Part shown: positions 17,405-27,533 of the stretch, one piece after another
How positions within the stretch are numbered: position 1 is the stretch's first letter
Layout: each line of letters begins with the position of its first letter
Assembly (NCBI GenBank): GCA_021847925.1
Contig: JAJZNI010000052.1
Span: 1 to 46,474, forward strand
Length of the DNA: 46,474 nt
Source of the DNA: a bacterium
Lineage (GTDB): Bacteria; Chloroflexota; Dormibacteria; Aeolococcales; Aeolococcaceae
Direction: 5' to 3'
Translations under genes and position numbers: made by a program
The notes under the pieces: generated by a model
Database searches by the model: none
What the model was told of the DNA's origin: nothing
What the model saw: the letters and a program-made list of their open reading frames with translations, nothing else

Positions 17405-18738
17405 CGCCTCCCATCCGTCTCAGCTCGCCCGGCCCGGAGCAGTGGTGGGAGCAGGTGCGCCGGGAGCGGCGCCGGGGGGAGGTGGTGCTCGACGCCGAGA
17501 CCGCCGGGCCGCTCGGGCGGTGGTTCGACCTCCCGGTCGCCGCCGAGCGCGTGGTCGCGACCATCCTCGCCGACGTCCGCGGGGAGGGGGACGCCGCGGT
17601 GCGGCGCTGGACCGCACGCCTCGACCGTGTCGAGGTCGCCGCCACCCGGGTGGACGCGAGCCGGCTGAGCCACGCGTGGGAGACGGCGGCGGCGCCGGTT
17701 CGCGAGGCCCTGATCGCCGCCGCCGCGCGCATCCGCGAGGTCCACCGGCACCAGCTCGACACCGCCCTCCGCGGCACCCCCGGCGCCCACATCCGGCCGT
17801 TCCCCCTGAACCGCGCGGGCTGCTACGTGCCGGGGGGGCGCGCCGCCTATCCCAGCACCGTGCTGATGAACGTCATCCCCGCCCAGGTGGCCGGGGTCGC
17901 CGAGATCGCCATCTGCTCCCCGCCGGGGCCCGACGGCGAGGTCCACCCGCTGGTGCTGGCGGCGGCCCACCACCTGGGGGTGGCCGAGGTGCACGCGGTG
18001 GGGGGCGCCCAGGCGATCGGAGCCCTCGCCTACGGGACGGCGTCGATCGCGGCCGCCGACAAGATCACCGGTCCCGGCAACCTCTTCGTGACGCTCGCCA
18101 AGCGAGCGGTCTATGGCGAGGTGGGCATCGACGGAGTGGCGGGCCCGAGCGAGATCGTGGTGATCGCGTCGCACGGAGCGGACCCGCTGCTGATCGCCGC
18201 CGACCTCGTCTCCCAGCTGGAGCACGATCCGCTGGCCTGGGCGGTCTGCCTCACCGACGACGGCGCGCTCGCCAAGGACGTCGCCGACGCCTTCTCCTCG
18301 GAGGCGGCGAACGCCGCCCGCCAGGGCATCATCGCCGCCGCCGCGGGGCGCCACGGGGCGGTGGTCGTGACCCCGTCGCTGGAGGACGCCTACCTCCTCG
18401 CCAACCGGTTCGCCGCCGAGCACCTCTCGCTGCAGGGGGAGGCGGCCGAGGCGCTCCGCGACCGCCCCCACACCGCATCCGCCGTCTTCGTCGGGCGGCG
18501 CTCACCGGTGTCGATGGGCGACTACATCGCCGGTCCCAACCACACCCTGCCCACCGGGGGGGCGGCACGGCACCGGGGACCGCTCTCGGTCATGGACTTC
18601 CAGCGCTGGCCGTCGCTCGTGGACCTGTCCGTCGAGGAGCTCGACGCCCTGGCTCCGTCTGCGTGCATCCTTGCCGAGGCCGAGGGGCTGCGCGGTCATG
18701 AGCGCGCGATCCGGCTGCGCATGGAGGCGAGCGGGTGA
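17401..18738 (+). CDS. hisD: histidinol dehydrogenase
   Basis: GCYVPGGRAAYPSTVLMNVIPA, GGAQAIGALAYGT, GVAGPSEIVVIA, GPNHTLPTGGAAR. Confidence 0.97.
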   Translation: MTPPIRLSSPGPEQWWEQVRRERRRGEVVLDAETAGPLGRWFDLPVAAERVVATILADVRGEGDAAVRRWTARLDRVEVAATRVDASRLSHAWETAAAPVREALIAAAARIREVHRHQLDTALRGTPGAHIRPFPLNRAGCYVPGGRAAYPSTVLMNVIPAQVAGVAEIAICSPPGPDGEVHPLVLAAAHHLGVAEVHAVGGAQAIGALAYGTASIAAADKITGPGNLFVTLAKRAVYGEVGIDGVAGPSEIVVIASHGADPLLIAADLVSQLEHDPLAWAVCLTDDGALAKDVADAFSSEAANAARQGIIAAAAGRHGAVVVTPSLEDAYLLANRFAAEHLSLQGEAAEALRDRPHTASAVFVGRRSPVSMGDYIAGPNHTLPTGGAARHRGPLSVMDFQRWPSLVDLSVEELDALAPSACILAEAEGLRGHERAIRLRMEASG

Positions 18739-19316
18739 GCAGGACGGGCAGCGAGGAGCGGGTGACCCGGGAGACGCAGATCTCCGCCACCGTGGAGCTG
18801 GACGGGCGCGGCAGGGCCGACATCGAGGTGCCGCTCCCCTTCTTCCGCCACATGCTCGAATCGCTGGTCCGCCACAGCGGCATGGACGTGACCCTGCGCG
18901 GCGCCGGCGACACCGAGGTGGACTCCCACCACCTGGTCGAGGACTGCGGGCTCGCCCTGGGCGCCGCGGTCAGCCGGGCGCTCGGCGATCGCACCGGGAT
19001 CCGCCGCTTCGGCCACGCCTACGCGCCCCTCGACGAGTCCCTGGTGCGCTGCGCCCTCGATCTCTCCAACCGTCCCCACCTCGAGTGGGAGATGGCCTCG
19101 CTCGAGGGCCGCATCAACGACTTCGAGGTCCAGGTGCTGCACGAGTTCGTCGCCGGCCTGGTGCAGGCGGGTGGGATCTCCCTGCACCTCGACCTGCTGC
19201 GCGGCGTGAACCTGCACCACATGGCGGAGGCGGCCTTCAAGGCGCTGGGACTCGCCCTTCGCGACGCCCTCCAGGTGGTGGGCGGTGATGTGCCCTCCAC
19301 CAAGGGGGTGCTGTGA
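18735..19316 (+). CDS. hisB: imidazoleglycerol-phosphate dehydratase
   Basis: FFRHMLESLVRHSGMD, DSHHLVEDCGLALG, LHHMAEAAFKALGLAL. Confidence 0.97.
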   Translation: MSRTGSEERVTRETQISATVELDGRGRADIEVPLPFFRHMLESLVRHSGMDVTLRGAGDTEVDSHHLVEDCGLALGAAVSRALGDRTGIRRFGHAYAPLDESLVRCALDLSNRPHLEWEMASLEGRINDFEVQVLHEFVAGLVQAGGISLHLDLLRGVNLHHMAEAAFKALGLALRDALQVVGGDVPSTKGVL

Positions 19317-19990
19317 GCGGAGCGCGACCCGGAGACGGCGCGCGCGTGGCGGTCGTCGACTACGGGGTGGGCAACCTGCGCAGCGTGGAGCGGGCGCTGG
19401 AGCGGGCGGGGGCGACGGCCGTCATCACCCCGGACCCGGACGAGGTCGCGGGCTGCGACGGGGTGGTGCTCCCGGGGGTGGGAGCGTTCGCTCCCGCCGC
19501 GGCCCTGCTGCGGTCCACCGGGCTCGGGGAGGCGGTGAGCGAGGCGGCGCGGCGGGCCCGCCCCGTGCTCGGCGTCTGCCTCGGCTTTCAGCTCCTCTTC
19601 GAGGAAAGTGACGAGGGTGAGGGCGGCAGCGGCCTGGGGCTGCTTCCCGGGCGCGTGACCCGGATCGCCGCGCCCGGGCTCAAGGTCCCCCACATGGGCT
19701 GGAACCGGCTGCACATCCTCCGTCCCGATCCCCTGCTCCAGGGGGTGGAGGAGGGGGCGTGGTGCTACTTCGTCCACTCGTACGCGGCGGACGCGGGCAC
19801 CGAGGCCGTCGTGGCGACGGTCGATCACGGCGGCGAGCTCGCGGCGGTCTGCCGGACCGGCAGCGTCGCCGGCACCCAGTTCCACCCGGAGAAGAGCGGT
19901 GCGGCCGGACTGGGCATCTACGCCAGGCTGGTGGCGGCGTGCGCTGCGGGCTCCGCGCTCGCACCGGCCGCGCCCGAGAGCGCGCGCTGA
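19313..19990 (+). CDS. hisH: imidazole glycerol phosphate synthase subunit HisH
   Basis: VVDYGVGNLRSVERAL, GVCLGFQLLFEESDE, HMGWNRLH, GTQFHPEKSG. Confidence 0.97.
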   Translation: MSGARPGDGARVAVVDYGVGNLRSVERALERAGATAVITPDPDEVAGCDGVVLPGVGAFAPAAALLRSTGLGEAVSEAARRARPVLGVCLGFQLLFEESDEGEGGSGLGLLPGRVTRIAAPGLKVPHMGWNRLHILRPDPLLQGVEEGAWCYFVHSYAADAGTEAVVATVDHGGELAAVCRTGSVAGTQFHPEKSGAAGLGIYARLVAACAAGSALAPAAPESAR

Positions 19991-20003
19991 GCCGGGCCGG
20001 CCG

Positions 20004-20720
20004 ATGCTCGTCATCCCCGCCATCGACGTCCGACGGGGTCGCTGTGTCCGCCTCCTCCAGGGCGACTACGCGCGCGAGCGCGTGTACGAGGAGGACCCCG
20101 CCCGCGTCGCGGAGCGGCTCCTCCAGGCCGGCGCTCGCCGGCTTCACGTGGTCGACCTGGACGCGGCCCGCGGCGCGCCGGACCCCGCCTCCGGGGCCGC
20201 GGTGCGGCGGGTGCTGGCGGTGGCCGCCGGCATCGAGGTCGAGGTGGGGGGCGGCGTGCGCACCCGGGAGGCGTCCGAGGCCTGGCTCGCGGCGGGCGCG
20301 GCCTACGTGGTCCTCGGAAGCGTGGCGCTGCGCGAGCCGGAGCTGGGCGGCGCCATCTGCCAGGCGCTGCCCCGGCGCTGCCTGGTCTCCCTCGACGTCC
20401 GTGGCGGGGTGGCCCAGGCCCAGGGCTGGACGGAGCCGGCGGGGAGCGAGAGGGAGCACGTCGCCATCTGGCGGGAGTGGCCGGTGGCCGGGCTCATCCG
20501 GACGAGCGTCGCCCACGACGGGATGCTCGAGGGCCCCGACCTGGAGGGCATCGCCGCCGCGGCGCGCGCCTTCCCGGGTCCGGTCATCGCCAGCGGCGGC
20601 GTGACCAGCGTGGACGACGCCGCGCGCCTCGACGGGGCGGGGGCCGCCGGCTGCATCGTCGGCCGGGCGATCTACGAGGGCAGCTTCGATCTTCGGGCTG
20701 CGCTCCTCAGGTTCGGATGA
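20004..20720 (+). CDS. hisA: ProFAR isomerase HisA
   Basis: [51 protein letters not shown]. Confidence 0.96.
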   Translation: MLVIPAIDVRRGRCVRLLQGDYARERVYEEDPARVAERLLQAGARRLHVVDLDAARGAPDPASGAAVRRVLAVAAGIEVEVGGGVRTREASEAWLAAGAAYVVLGSVALREPELGGAICQALPRRCLVSLDVRGGVAQAQGWTEPAGSEREHVAIWREWPVAGLIRTSVAHDGMLEGPDLEGIAAAARAFPGPVIASGGVTSVDDAARLDGAGAAGCIVGRAIYEGSFDLRAALLRFG

Positions 20721-20748
20721 CCGTGCCGCGGACGGGGGGAGCGGCGGG

Positions 20749-21507
20749 ATGAGCGTGGCGAAGCGGGTGATCCCCTGCCTCGACGTGGATCATGGGCGGG
20801 TGGTCAAGGGCGTCCACTTCGTGGACCTCCGCGACGCGGGCGACCCCGCCGAGCTCGCCGCCTCCTACGATCGCGATGGGGCCGACGAGCTGGTCTTCCT
20901 CGACATCACGGCGAGCAGCGAGGGGCGTGAGATCCTCCTTGACGCGGTGCGCCGCACCGCCGATTCGGTGTTCATCCCCCTCACGGTGGGGGGGGGCCTG
21001 CGCGGCCTCGATGACATCGACCGGATGCTGCGCAGCGGCGCCGACAAGGTGTCGCTCAACACCGCGGCGCTGGAGAGGCCCGCGCTGATCGGGGAGGCGG
21101 CGGAACGGTTCGGCGCGCAGTGCGTGGTGGTGGCCGTGGATGCCCGCCGCGACGCGGCCGGGTGGCACGTCTTCTCCCACGGAGGGCGGCGCGACACCGG
21201 ACGGGACGCGCTGGCCTGGGTCGCGGAGGCGGCCGGCCGCGGCGCCGGCGAGATCCTCCTGACCAGCATGGACCGCGACGGGACCCGGGACGGATACGAC
21301 CTCGCCCTCACCCGGGCGGTGAGCGCCGCCGTCGGCGTGCCCGTGATCGCGAGCGGGGGGGCCGGCGAGCCCGAGCACCTCCGCGCCGTGCTGGCGGAGG
21401 CTGGGGCCGACGCGGCCCTGGCCGCCTCGATCTTCCACGATGGCATCCATCCGATCCCCGAGACCAAGCGCTACCTGCGCGCCCACGGTGTCGAGGTCCG
21501 CCTCTGA
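20749..21507 (+). CDS. hisF: imidazole glycerol phosphate synthase subunit HisF
   Basis: [58 protein letters not shown]. Confidence 0.98.
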   Translation: MSVAKRVIPCLDVDHGRVVKGVHFVDLRDAGDPAELAASYDRDGADELVFLDITASSEGREILLDAVRRTADSVFIPLTVGGGLRGLDDIDRMLRSGADKVSLNTAALERPALIGEAAERFGAQCVVVAVDARRDAAGWHVFSHGGRRDTGRDALAWVAEAAGRGAGEILLTSMDRDGTRDGYDLALTRAVSAAVGVPVIASGGAGEPEHLRAVLAEAGADAALAASIFHDGIHPIPETKRYLRAHGVEVRL

Positions 21508-21723
21508 GGGCACCCGGGGCGGCGCCCCCCGCCACGGCATCGGGCTCGCCGCGACCGGACCCGCGCCCGCGCGCGGCGACGGGGCGCCTGGCTGGGGTAA
21601 CCTCACCCGGTCCGGCAGCGACACTGGGAGAGCATGGACGGGTGGAGGTGCGAGTGACGTCGCCCGGCGGCATGGTCAGCCTCGGGGCCGGGCTGCGACG
21701 CGCCCCGCGGAGGGGGGAGGCCG

Positions 21724-22092
21724 ATGCCGGCTGAGGGGTCGGTCGCCGTGCCCGTCGCCCCGGCGGGACGCCACCCGGACTGGAGCCGGGGCCTCGTCAC
21801 CGCGGTGGTCCAGGATGCGGCGAGCTCCGCGGTGCTGATGGTGGCGCACATGGACCGCGAGGCCTGGGAGGCCACCCTCACCACCGGGCGAGCCACCTTC
21901 CACAGCCGCAGCCGCGGCCGTCTCTGGGTCAAGGGAGAGGAGAGCGGCAACGCCATGGAGGTGCTCGAGGTGCGGGTCGACTGCGACGGTGACGCCCTCC
22001 TTCTCCGGGTGCGGCCCACCGGCCCCGCGTGCCACACGGGCGCCCGGACCTGCTTCGAGCTGCCCCCCGACGACACGGCCGCCGCCGGATGA
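21724..22092 (+). CDS. hisI: phosphoribosyl-AMP cyclohydrolase
   Basis: [66 protein letters not shown]. Confidence 0.95.
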   Translation: MPAEGSVAVPVAPAGRHPDWSRGLVTAVVQDAASSAVLMVAHMDREAWEATLTTGRATFHSRSRGRLWVKGEESGNAMEVLEVRVDCDGDALLLRVRPTGPACHTGARTCFELPPDDTAAAG

Positions 22093-23981
22093 TCGCGGGA
22101 GCCGAGCGCGCCGGGGGATACCTCCCCCTCTCCGCCTACTCCCTGATCGGGGACTGCCGCAGCGCCGCGCTGGTGGGGGTGGACGGGAGCATCGACTGGT
22201 GCTGCCTGCCCCGCTTCGACTCGCCGTCCCTCTTCGGGCGCGTGCTCGACGCGCGCCGCGGCGGGTACTGGCAGCTCCGCCCGCGGGGCACCTTCCGCGC
22301 CCATCAGCGCTACGAGGATCGCAGCAACGTCCTGCGCACCCTCTTCCAGACGCCCACCGGACTGGTCCAGGTCAGTGATTTCATGCCCATCGACGAGGGG
22401 ACCCTCGAGCACCACGCCCGCCCCCACCGCCGGGCGCGCCTCGTGCGCATCGTCGACTGCCTGGCGGGACGGGTGACCATGGAGCAGCACCTGCTGCCCC
22501 AGCCCGATTACGGGCGCTCCGCCGCCGATTTCCGCGCCGAGGGGCGGCGCTTCCACGCTGACCACGACGGCCTGCACTTCTGCGTCGTCTCCACCGCCGA
22601 CATGGCCGGGCCCCGATCCACGTTCACGCTGCGCACCGGGGACGCGGTCGCCCTCTCGCTGCGCTGCCAGCACGCCAATGCCGGCTGCACCACCTCGGAG
22701 AGCACCTGGACGGTGGAGCGGGCCCGGCACCTTCTCCGCGAGACGGTCGCCTTCTGGTGGCGGTGGATCGGGAGGGTGCGCTACACGGGCGCGTATCCCG
22801 AGCCGGTCTGGCGCTCGGCGCTCGCCCTCAAGCTCATGACCTACGCGCCCACCGGGGCCATCGTGGCCGCTCCCACCACCTCACTCCCGGAGGCGATCGG
22901 CGGCAGGCGCAACTGGGACTACCGGTTCACCTGGCTCCGCGACGCCTCCTTCACCCTCTTTGCCCTCTTCCAGCTCGGGTTGGGCGAGGAGGCGCACGGA
23001 TTCTTCCAGTGGCTGCGCCGCACCGGCATCGGCAGTGGTGCGGCGGTGCAGAACCTCTACCGCGTGGACGGTGGCCGGCGCGCCACCGAGGAGACGCTCG
23101 ATCACTGGGCCGGCTACCGGGGCTCACGGCCCGTGCGCATCGGCAACGGCGCGGTCGACCAGCTCCAGCTCGACGTCTACGGGGAGCTTCTCGACAGCGC
23201 GTACCTCTACGCGCGCTTCGGCGGCGAGGTGGGGCAGGCGCTGTGGCGGGAGCTGCGCGACGTCGTCGATCTCGCCATCGCCGGCTGGGAACGGCCCGAC
23301 GCCTCCATCTGGGAGAGCCGTGGCCAGGAGCTCCAGTACACGTACAGCAAGATGATGTGCTGGGTGGCCGTCGACCGCGGCCTGCGCATCGCGGAGAGGT
23401 TCGACCTGCGCTGCGACCGGGAGAGGTGGGAGGAGGCGCGCCGGGCCATCCACCGTCGCGTCACGGAGGAGGGATACCACCGCCGCCTCGGCGCTTTCAC
23501 CCAGACGCTCGGTGGCAGGACGATCGACGCCGCCCTGCTGCGGGCGAGCCAGGTGCGCTTCCTCGCCGATCGCGACCCCCGCATCGTCTCCACGGTCAGG
23601 ACCGTGGACCGCCTCCTCGGCCACGGCTCGCTGGTGAGCCGGTACCGTCCCGACCAGATGGACGACGGCGTCGACCACGGGGAGGAGGGAGCCTTCCTGC
23701 TCTGCTCCTTCTGGCTGGTGGACGCCCTGGCCCACATCGGCGACGTGGAGAGGGCCGAGCGCCGCTTCGAGCAGCTGCTGGGATTCGGCTCGGGGGTGGG
23801 GCTGATGTCGGAGGAGGTCGACACGCAGACGGGGGAGCTGCTCGGGAACTATCCGCAGGCGTTCACCCACCTGGCGCTGATCGGCGCCGCGGTCAACATC
23901 GAGAGGGCGCGGCACCGCCACATCGCGGTGCGAGGCCTGCGCCCCGCCGAACGGGTCCGGGCCGGTGCCCGAGGCGCCTGA
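22089..23981 (+). CDS. glycoside hydrolase family 15 protein (glucoamylase/trehalase-like)
   Basis: [57 protein letters not shown] overlap with the hisI stop. Confidence 0.92.
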   Translation: MIAGAERAGGYLPLSAYSLIGDCRSAALVGVDGSIDWCCLPRFDSPSLFGRVLDARRGGYWQLRPRGTFRAHQRYEDRSNVLRTLFQTPTGLVQVSDFMPIDEGTLEHHARPHRRARLVRIVDCLAGRVTMEQHLLPQPDYGRSAADFRAEGRRFHADHDGLHFCVVSTADMAGPRSTFTLRTGDAVALSLRCQHANAGCTTSESTWTVERARHLLRETVAFWWRWIGRVRYTGAYPEPVWRSALALKLMTYAPTGAIVAAPTTSLPEAIGGRRNWDYRFTWLRDASFTLFALFQLGLGEEAHGFFQWLRRTGIGSGAAVQNLYRVDGGRRATEETLDHWAGYRGSRPVRIGNGAVDQLQLDVYGELLDSAYLYARFGGEVGQALWRELRDVVDLAIAGWERPDASIWESRGQELQYTYSKMMCWVAVDRGLRIAERFDLRCDRERWEEARRAIHRRVTEEGYHRRLGAFTQTLGGRTIDAALLRASQVRFLADRDPRIVSTVRTVDRLLGHGSLVSRYRPDQMDDGVDHGEEGAFLLCSFWLVDALAHIGDVERAERRFEQLLGFGSGVGLMSEEVDTQTGELLGNYPQAFTHLALIGAAVNIERARHRHIAVRGLRPAERVRAGARGA

Positions 23982-25107
23982 CGGGCCCCGGGGGCCGGAG
24001 GACGCGGCGCGCACGGCCCTCGAGGCGGCGCTGGGCCCCGGCGACCAGGCATCGGTCGGAGCGTCCCCCGGCCGGGTGACGCTGATCGGCGATCACATCG
24101 ACTACGTCGGCGGGCGGGTCGCCTGCATGGCGATCGACCTGGGGCTCGCCGTGAGCGTGCGGCGCTCGCGAGACGGGCACTGGCGTGCCGCCGGTCTGGG
24201 GACCTGCGTGCAGCGCGACGCGCCGGAGATGGCGGGCGACGTCGGCGACCGGCTGTTCGCGGCCGCGGTGGCGCTCCAGCGCCGGGGCGTGGAGGTCCCG
24301 CCGCTGGAGATGGCCGTCACCGGTGATCTCCCCGCCTCCGCGGGCCTCAGCTCATCGGCCGCGGTGGTGACCGCCGCCGTGGTCGCGATCCTGCGCCTGC
24401 AGCACCTGTGGGTGACGGCGGAGGACCTCGTCGGCGTCGCGCTCGCCGCCGAGCGCGACGTGGCCGGCGTCCCCTGCGGCGAGCTGGACCAGCGCGCCCT
24501 GGTGCACAGCCGCGGAGGCTCGGTGCTGATCCTCGACTGCGCGGCGCACGATCGCTGGAGGGTGGTGTGGCCCTGGCCGCGGATCTCGCTCCTCGTGGTC
24601 GCGAGCGGGGAGAGGCACGATGTCGGCGGCGGCGAGTACCGATCGCTGCGCCGGGCGGCGGAGGGCGCGTGCACCGCCCTCGGGGTGGCCGCGTGCCAGG
24701 AGATCGGCGATCGCTGGGAGGAGCTGAGCCCCGACCTGCGGCCGGCGGGCCGGCACATCGCCACCGAGACCCGCCGCACCGACCAGGCGGTGGGCGCTCT
24801 GCGTGCGGCGGACCCCGCGGCCCTGGGGCGGCTCATGAACGAGAGCCACCTCTCGCTGCGCCGCGACTGCGGCGCGAGCACGCGCCTGCTCGACTCCATG
24901 GTCGCGGCCGCTCGTGGAGTGCGCGGCTGCCACGGGGCTCGGCTCACCGGGGCCGGCTTCGGCGGGAGCATCATCGCGCTGGTCGAGCGGCCCGCGGCCG
25001 CGGCCTGCGCCGCCGCGGTGGCCGCGGCGGGGGCGACGGGTGGGGCCTGGCTGGTGCACCCCTCCGACGGGCTGGAGGTCACCGCCCCTGACGCGGTGCA
25101 CCAGTGA
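23965..25107 (+). CDS. GHMP kinase, galactokinase-like (divergent)
   Basis: GRVTLIGDHIDYVGGRVACMAIDLG, LPASAGLSSSAAVV, GVPCGELDQ, GARLTGAGFGGSIIAL. Confidence 0.82.
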   Translation: MPEAPDGPRGPEDAARTALEAALGPGDQASVGASPGRVTLIGDHIDYVGGRVACMAIDLGLAVSVRRSRDGHWRAAGLGTCVQRDAPEMAGDVGDRLFAAAVALQRRGVEVPPLEMAVTGDLPASAGLSSSAAVVTAAVVAILRLQHLWVTAEDLVGVALAAERDVAGVPCGELDQRALVHSRGGSVLILDCAAHDRWRVVWPWPRISLLVVASGERHDVGGGEYRSLRRAAEGACTALGVAACQEIGDRWEELSPDLRPAGRHIATETRRTDQAVGALRAADPAALGRLMNESHLSLRRDCGASTRLLDSMVAAARGVRGCHGARLTGAGFGGSIIALVERPAAAACAAAVAAAGATGGAWLVHPSDGLEVTAPDAVHQ

Positions 25108-25170
25108 GCCGCGGAGTGGCGGTCATCGACCCGGCCGCGCCGGGTCGCACGGTGAGGGGGACCGCGGAGG

Positions 25171-26454
25171 GTGAGCGCCATGGACCGCGAGCCCGCCACG
25201 TCCCCGGCTGACGCGGCGCCCGCGGAGGTGCGCCGGCGCCGGCTCCCGCCCGCGCTCGGCGTGCGGAGCTTCCGCTGGCTCTGGATGTCCCAATGGCCCG
25301 TCCTGCTCGCCACCTGGATGCAGACGGTCGCGCTCGGCTACTTCGTCTACACGCAGACGCGCAGCGTGACCGCGGTGGCCGTCGTCTCCGCCGCCGACGG
25401 GATCCCCTCGGTGGCGCTCTCGCTGGTGGGCGGCGCGCTCGCCGACCGCCATCCGCGCCGCCGGATTCTCCTCATCACCCAATCGGTGCTGGGGGCGAGC
25501 GCCGGCACCCTCGCGGTGCTGGCCTCCACCGGTCACGCGACGCTGGGCGCGATCGTCGCCGTGGCGGTCGTCTTCGGCAGCAGCTCCGCGGTCGACCTGC
25601 CCACCGGCCAGGCGCTGGTGGCCGACCTGGTCGAGCGCGACCTCGTCCTCAACGCCATGGCGCTCACCGCGTCGGCGCTGAGCGTCTGCCGCCTCGCCGG
25701 CCCGTCCCTCGCCGGGGTGCTCTACGCGGTCGCGGGCCCCGGAGCCTGCTTCGCCGCCCTCGCCATCGCCTACCTGGCCCCCATCACCGTCCTCTGGCTC
25801 GTGATCCCCGACGTCGCGCCCCCGGGTGGCCCGGTGCGGCGCCGGCTGCTCTCCGACATCCGCTTCGGCTTCGGCGCCGCGCTGCACGAGCCCCTGCTGC
25901 GCGCGGTGATGGCGGCGGGAGGCGTGCTCGCCCTGCTCGGCGTCTCCTACATGCCGTTCCTGCCCGTCCTGGCCCGAAGCCACCTGCACGTGGGCACGGC
26001 CGGGCTGGGGGTGATGTACAGCGTGGGGGGGATCGGTGGGCTCGCCGGCGGCCTGCTGCTGAGCGGGATGGGCAGGGGGAGGGGGCGCCGCCGGCTCCTC
26101 GTGGGCGGCGGGGCCCTCTACGCGCTGAGCCTCGCGACCGTGGCCCGCTCCACCTGGTTGGGATGGACGCTGCCCGCGCTGGTCGGGGTGAGCCTCGCCT
26201 TCGTGGCCATCAACACCACCCTCACGACCGTGCTCCAGACCGACGCCCCGGCGGCCCTCCGAGGCCGGCTGCTCGGTCTCTACGCGACCCTCGCGGCGGG
26301 GCTGCAGCCTCTCGGGACGCTTCTCTACAGCGCTCTCGGCGCCGCCCACCTCTTCGACGGCGTCGCCGTGGGTGCGGTGCTGGTGGGCCTGGCCGCCATC
26401 GGGGTGGGGGCCCGCGCCAACCTCTCCCCGGTGGTCGCGACCCCCCCGGCCTGA
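25171..26454 (+). CDS. MFS transporter (MFS_3/EntS-like)
   Basis: FRWLWMSQWPVLLATWMQTVALGYFVYTQTRS, GGALADRHPRRRILLITQ, multiple TM segments. Confidence 0.88.
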   Translation: MSAMDREPATSPADAAPAEVRRRRLPPALGVRSFRWLWMSQWPVLLATWMQTVALGYFVYTQTRSVTAVAVVSAADGIPSVALSLVGGALADRHPRRRILLITQSVLGASAGTLAVLASTGHATLGAIVAVAVVFGSSSAVDLPTGQALVADLVERDLVLNAMALTASALSVCRLAGPSLAGVLYAVAGPGACFAALAIAYLAPITVLWLVIPDVAPPGGPVRRRLLSDIRFGFGAALHEPLLRAVMAAGGVLALLGVSYMPFLPVLARSHLHVGTAGLGVMYSVGGIGGLAGGLLLSGMGRGRGRRRLLVGGGALYALSLATVARSTWLGWTLPALVGVSLAFVAINTTLTTVLQTDAPAALRGRLLGLYATLAAGLQPLGTLLYSALGAAHLFDGVAVGAVLVGLAAIGVGARANLSPVVATPPA

Positions 26455-26473
26455 CCCCGGGAGCGGGCGGCGT

Positions 26474-26502
26474 TGCATAAAAATGCAGGATTCGTGTATA
26501 GT
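26474..26502 (+). promoter_or_regulatory. argC promoter: ArgR box over the -35, -10 TATAGT
   Basis: TGCATAAAAATGCA palindrome 26474-26487; TTGCAT-N18-TATAGT; -10 at 26497-26502, 8 nt before argC ATG. Confidence 0.82.
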
Positions 26503-26510
26503 CCATCGCC

Positions 26511-27533
26511 ATGGCACCCGCCACCGTCCGCGCCGCCGTCTGCGGGGCCACCGGCTACCTCGGGGCCCAGTGTGTCGAGATCCTCGATCGCCACCCCGGC
26601 ATCGAGCTCACCCGGGTGCTGGGCCGCGGCGCCGCGGGCCGCCGCTTCTCCGACGCGGTGCCGGGCAGCCGGGTCACACTCGAGGTCGACGCCGGGGTCG
26701 ACCCCGGCGACGCCGACGTCGTCTTCGCCGCCCTGCCCCACACCGTCGCCGCCTCCCACGTCCGGGAGTGGCTGAGCGCCGGCAGGGTGGTGGTGGACAT
26801 GAGCGCCGACTTCCGGCTCCGCGACCCCCTCGCGTACGCCCGCTGGTACGGGGTGGAGCACCCCGCGCCCGATCTCTGCGAGGAGGCCGTGTACTCGCTG
26901 GTCGAGCTGCACCGCGATGCCATCGCCGGCGCGGATCTCCTCGCCATCCCCGGGTGCTACCCGACCGCGAGCCTCCTGGCGACGGTCCCCGCTCTGCGCG
27001 CGGGCCTGGTGGAGACCGAGATCACGATCGACGCCAAGAGCGGCGTGAGCGGCGCCGGACGGTCGCCCGCCCTCGCCTACCACTTCGCCGAGGTCAACGA
27101 GTCGGTGAGCGCCTACGGCGTGTCCGGGCACCGTCACAAGAGCGAGATGCTGCAGGAGCTCGCGGCGGCAGCGGGTCGCGAGGTGCGGCTCACCTTCGTG
27201 CCCCACCTGATCCCCGTCACGCGCGGCATCCTGGCGACCGTGTACCTGCGCCCGGTGGCCGGGCGCGGCCCCGCCGACGTCACCGAGCTGATGCGCGAGC
27301 TCTGTGACGGCAACCCGTTTCTCCGCTATGCGGACCGGCCGCCCGCCACCAAGTCGGTGACGGGGAGCAACGTCGCCGCCATCAACGTCACCGACCAGGA
27401 CGGGGTCGCCGTGGTCACCGTCGTCGCGGACAACCTGGTGAAGGGTGGGGCGGGGCAGGCGGTCCAGGCGGCCAACCTCCGGCTCGGGTTCGAGGAGACC
27501 GCGGGCCTGCTGGGGGCCTCGCCGTGGCCGTGA
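26511..27533 (+). CDS. argC: N-acetyl-gamma-glutamyl-phosphate reductase
   Basis: CGATGYLGAQCVEIL, IPGCYPTASLLA, KSGVSGAGR, VSGHRHKSEM. Confidence 0.97.
   Translation: MAPATVRAAVCGATGYLGAQCVEILDRHPGIELTRVLGRGAAGRRFSDAVPGSRVTLEVDAGVDPGDADVVFAALPHTVAASHVREWLSAGRVVVDMSADFRLRDPLAYARWYGVEHPAPDLCEEAVYSLVELHRDAIAGADLLAIPGCYPTASLLATVPALRAGLVETEITIDAKSGVSGAGRSPALAYHFAEVNESVSAYGVSGHRHKSEMLQELAAAAGREVRLTFVPHLIPVTRGILATVYLRPVAGRGPADVTELMRELCDGNPFLRYADRPPATKSVTGSNVAAINVTDQDGVAVVTVVADNLVKGGAGQAVQAANLRLGFEETAGLLGASPWP

Noticed and set aside
16546-18738. 730-aa ORF ending with HisD
   Set aside because: The HisD start is at 17401, overlapping the hisG stop. Upstream residues are shadow translation of hisZ/hisG.
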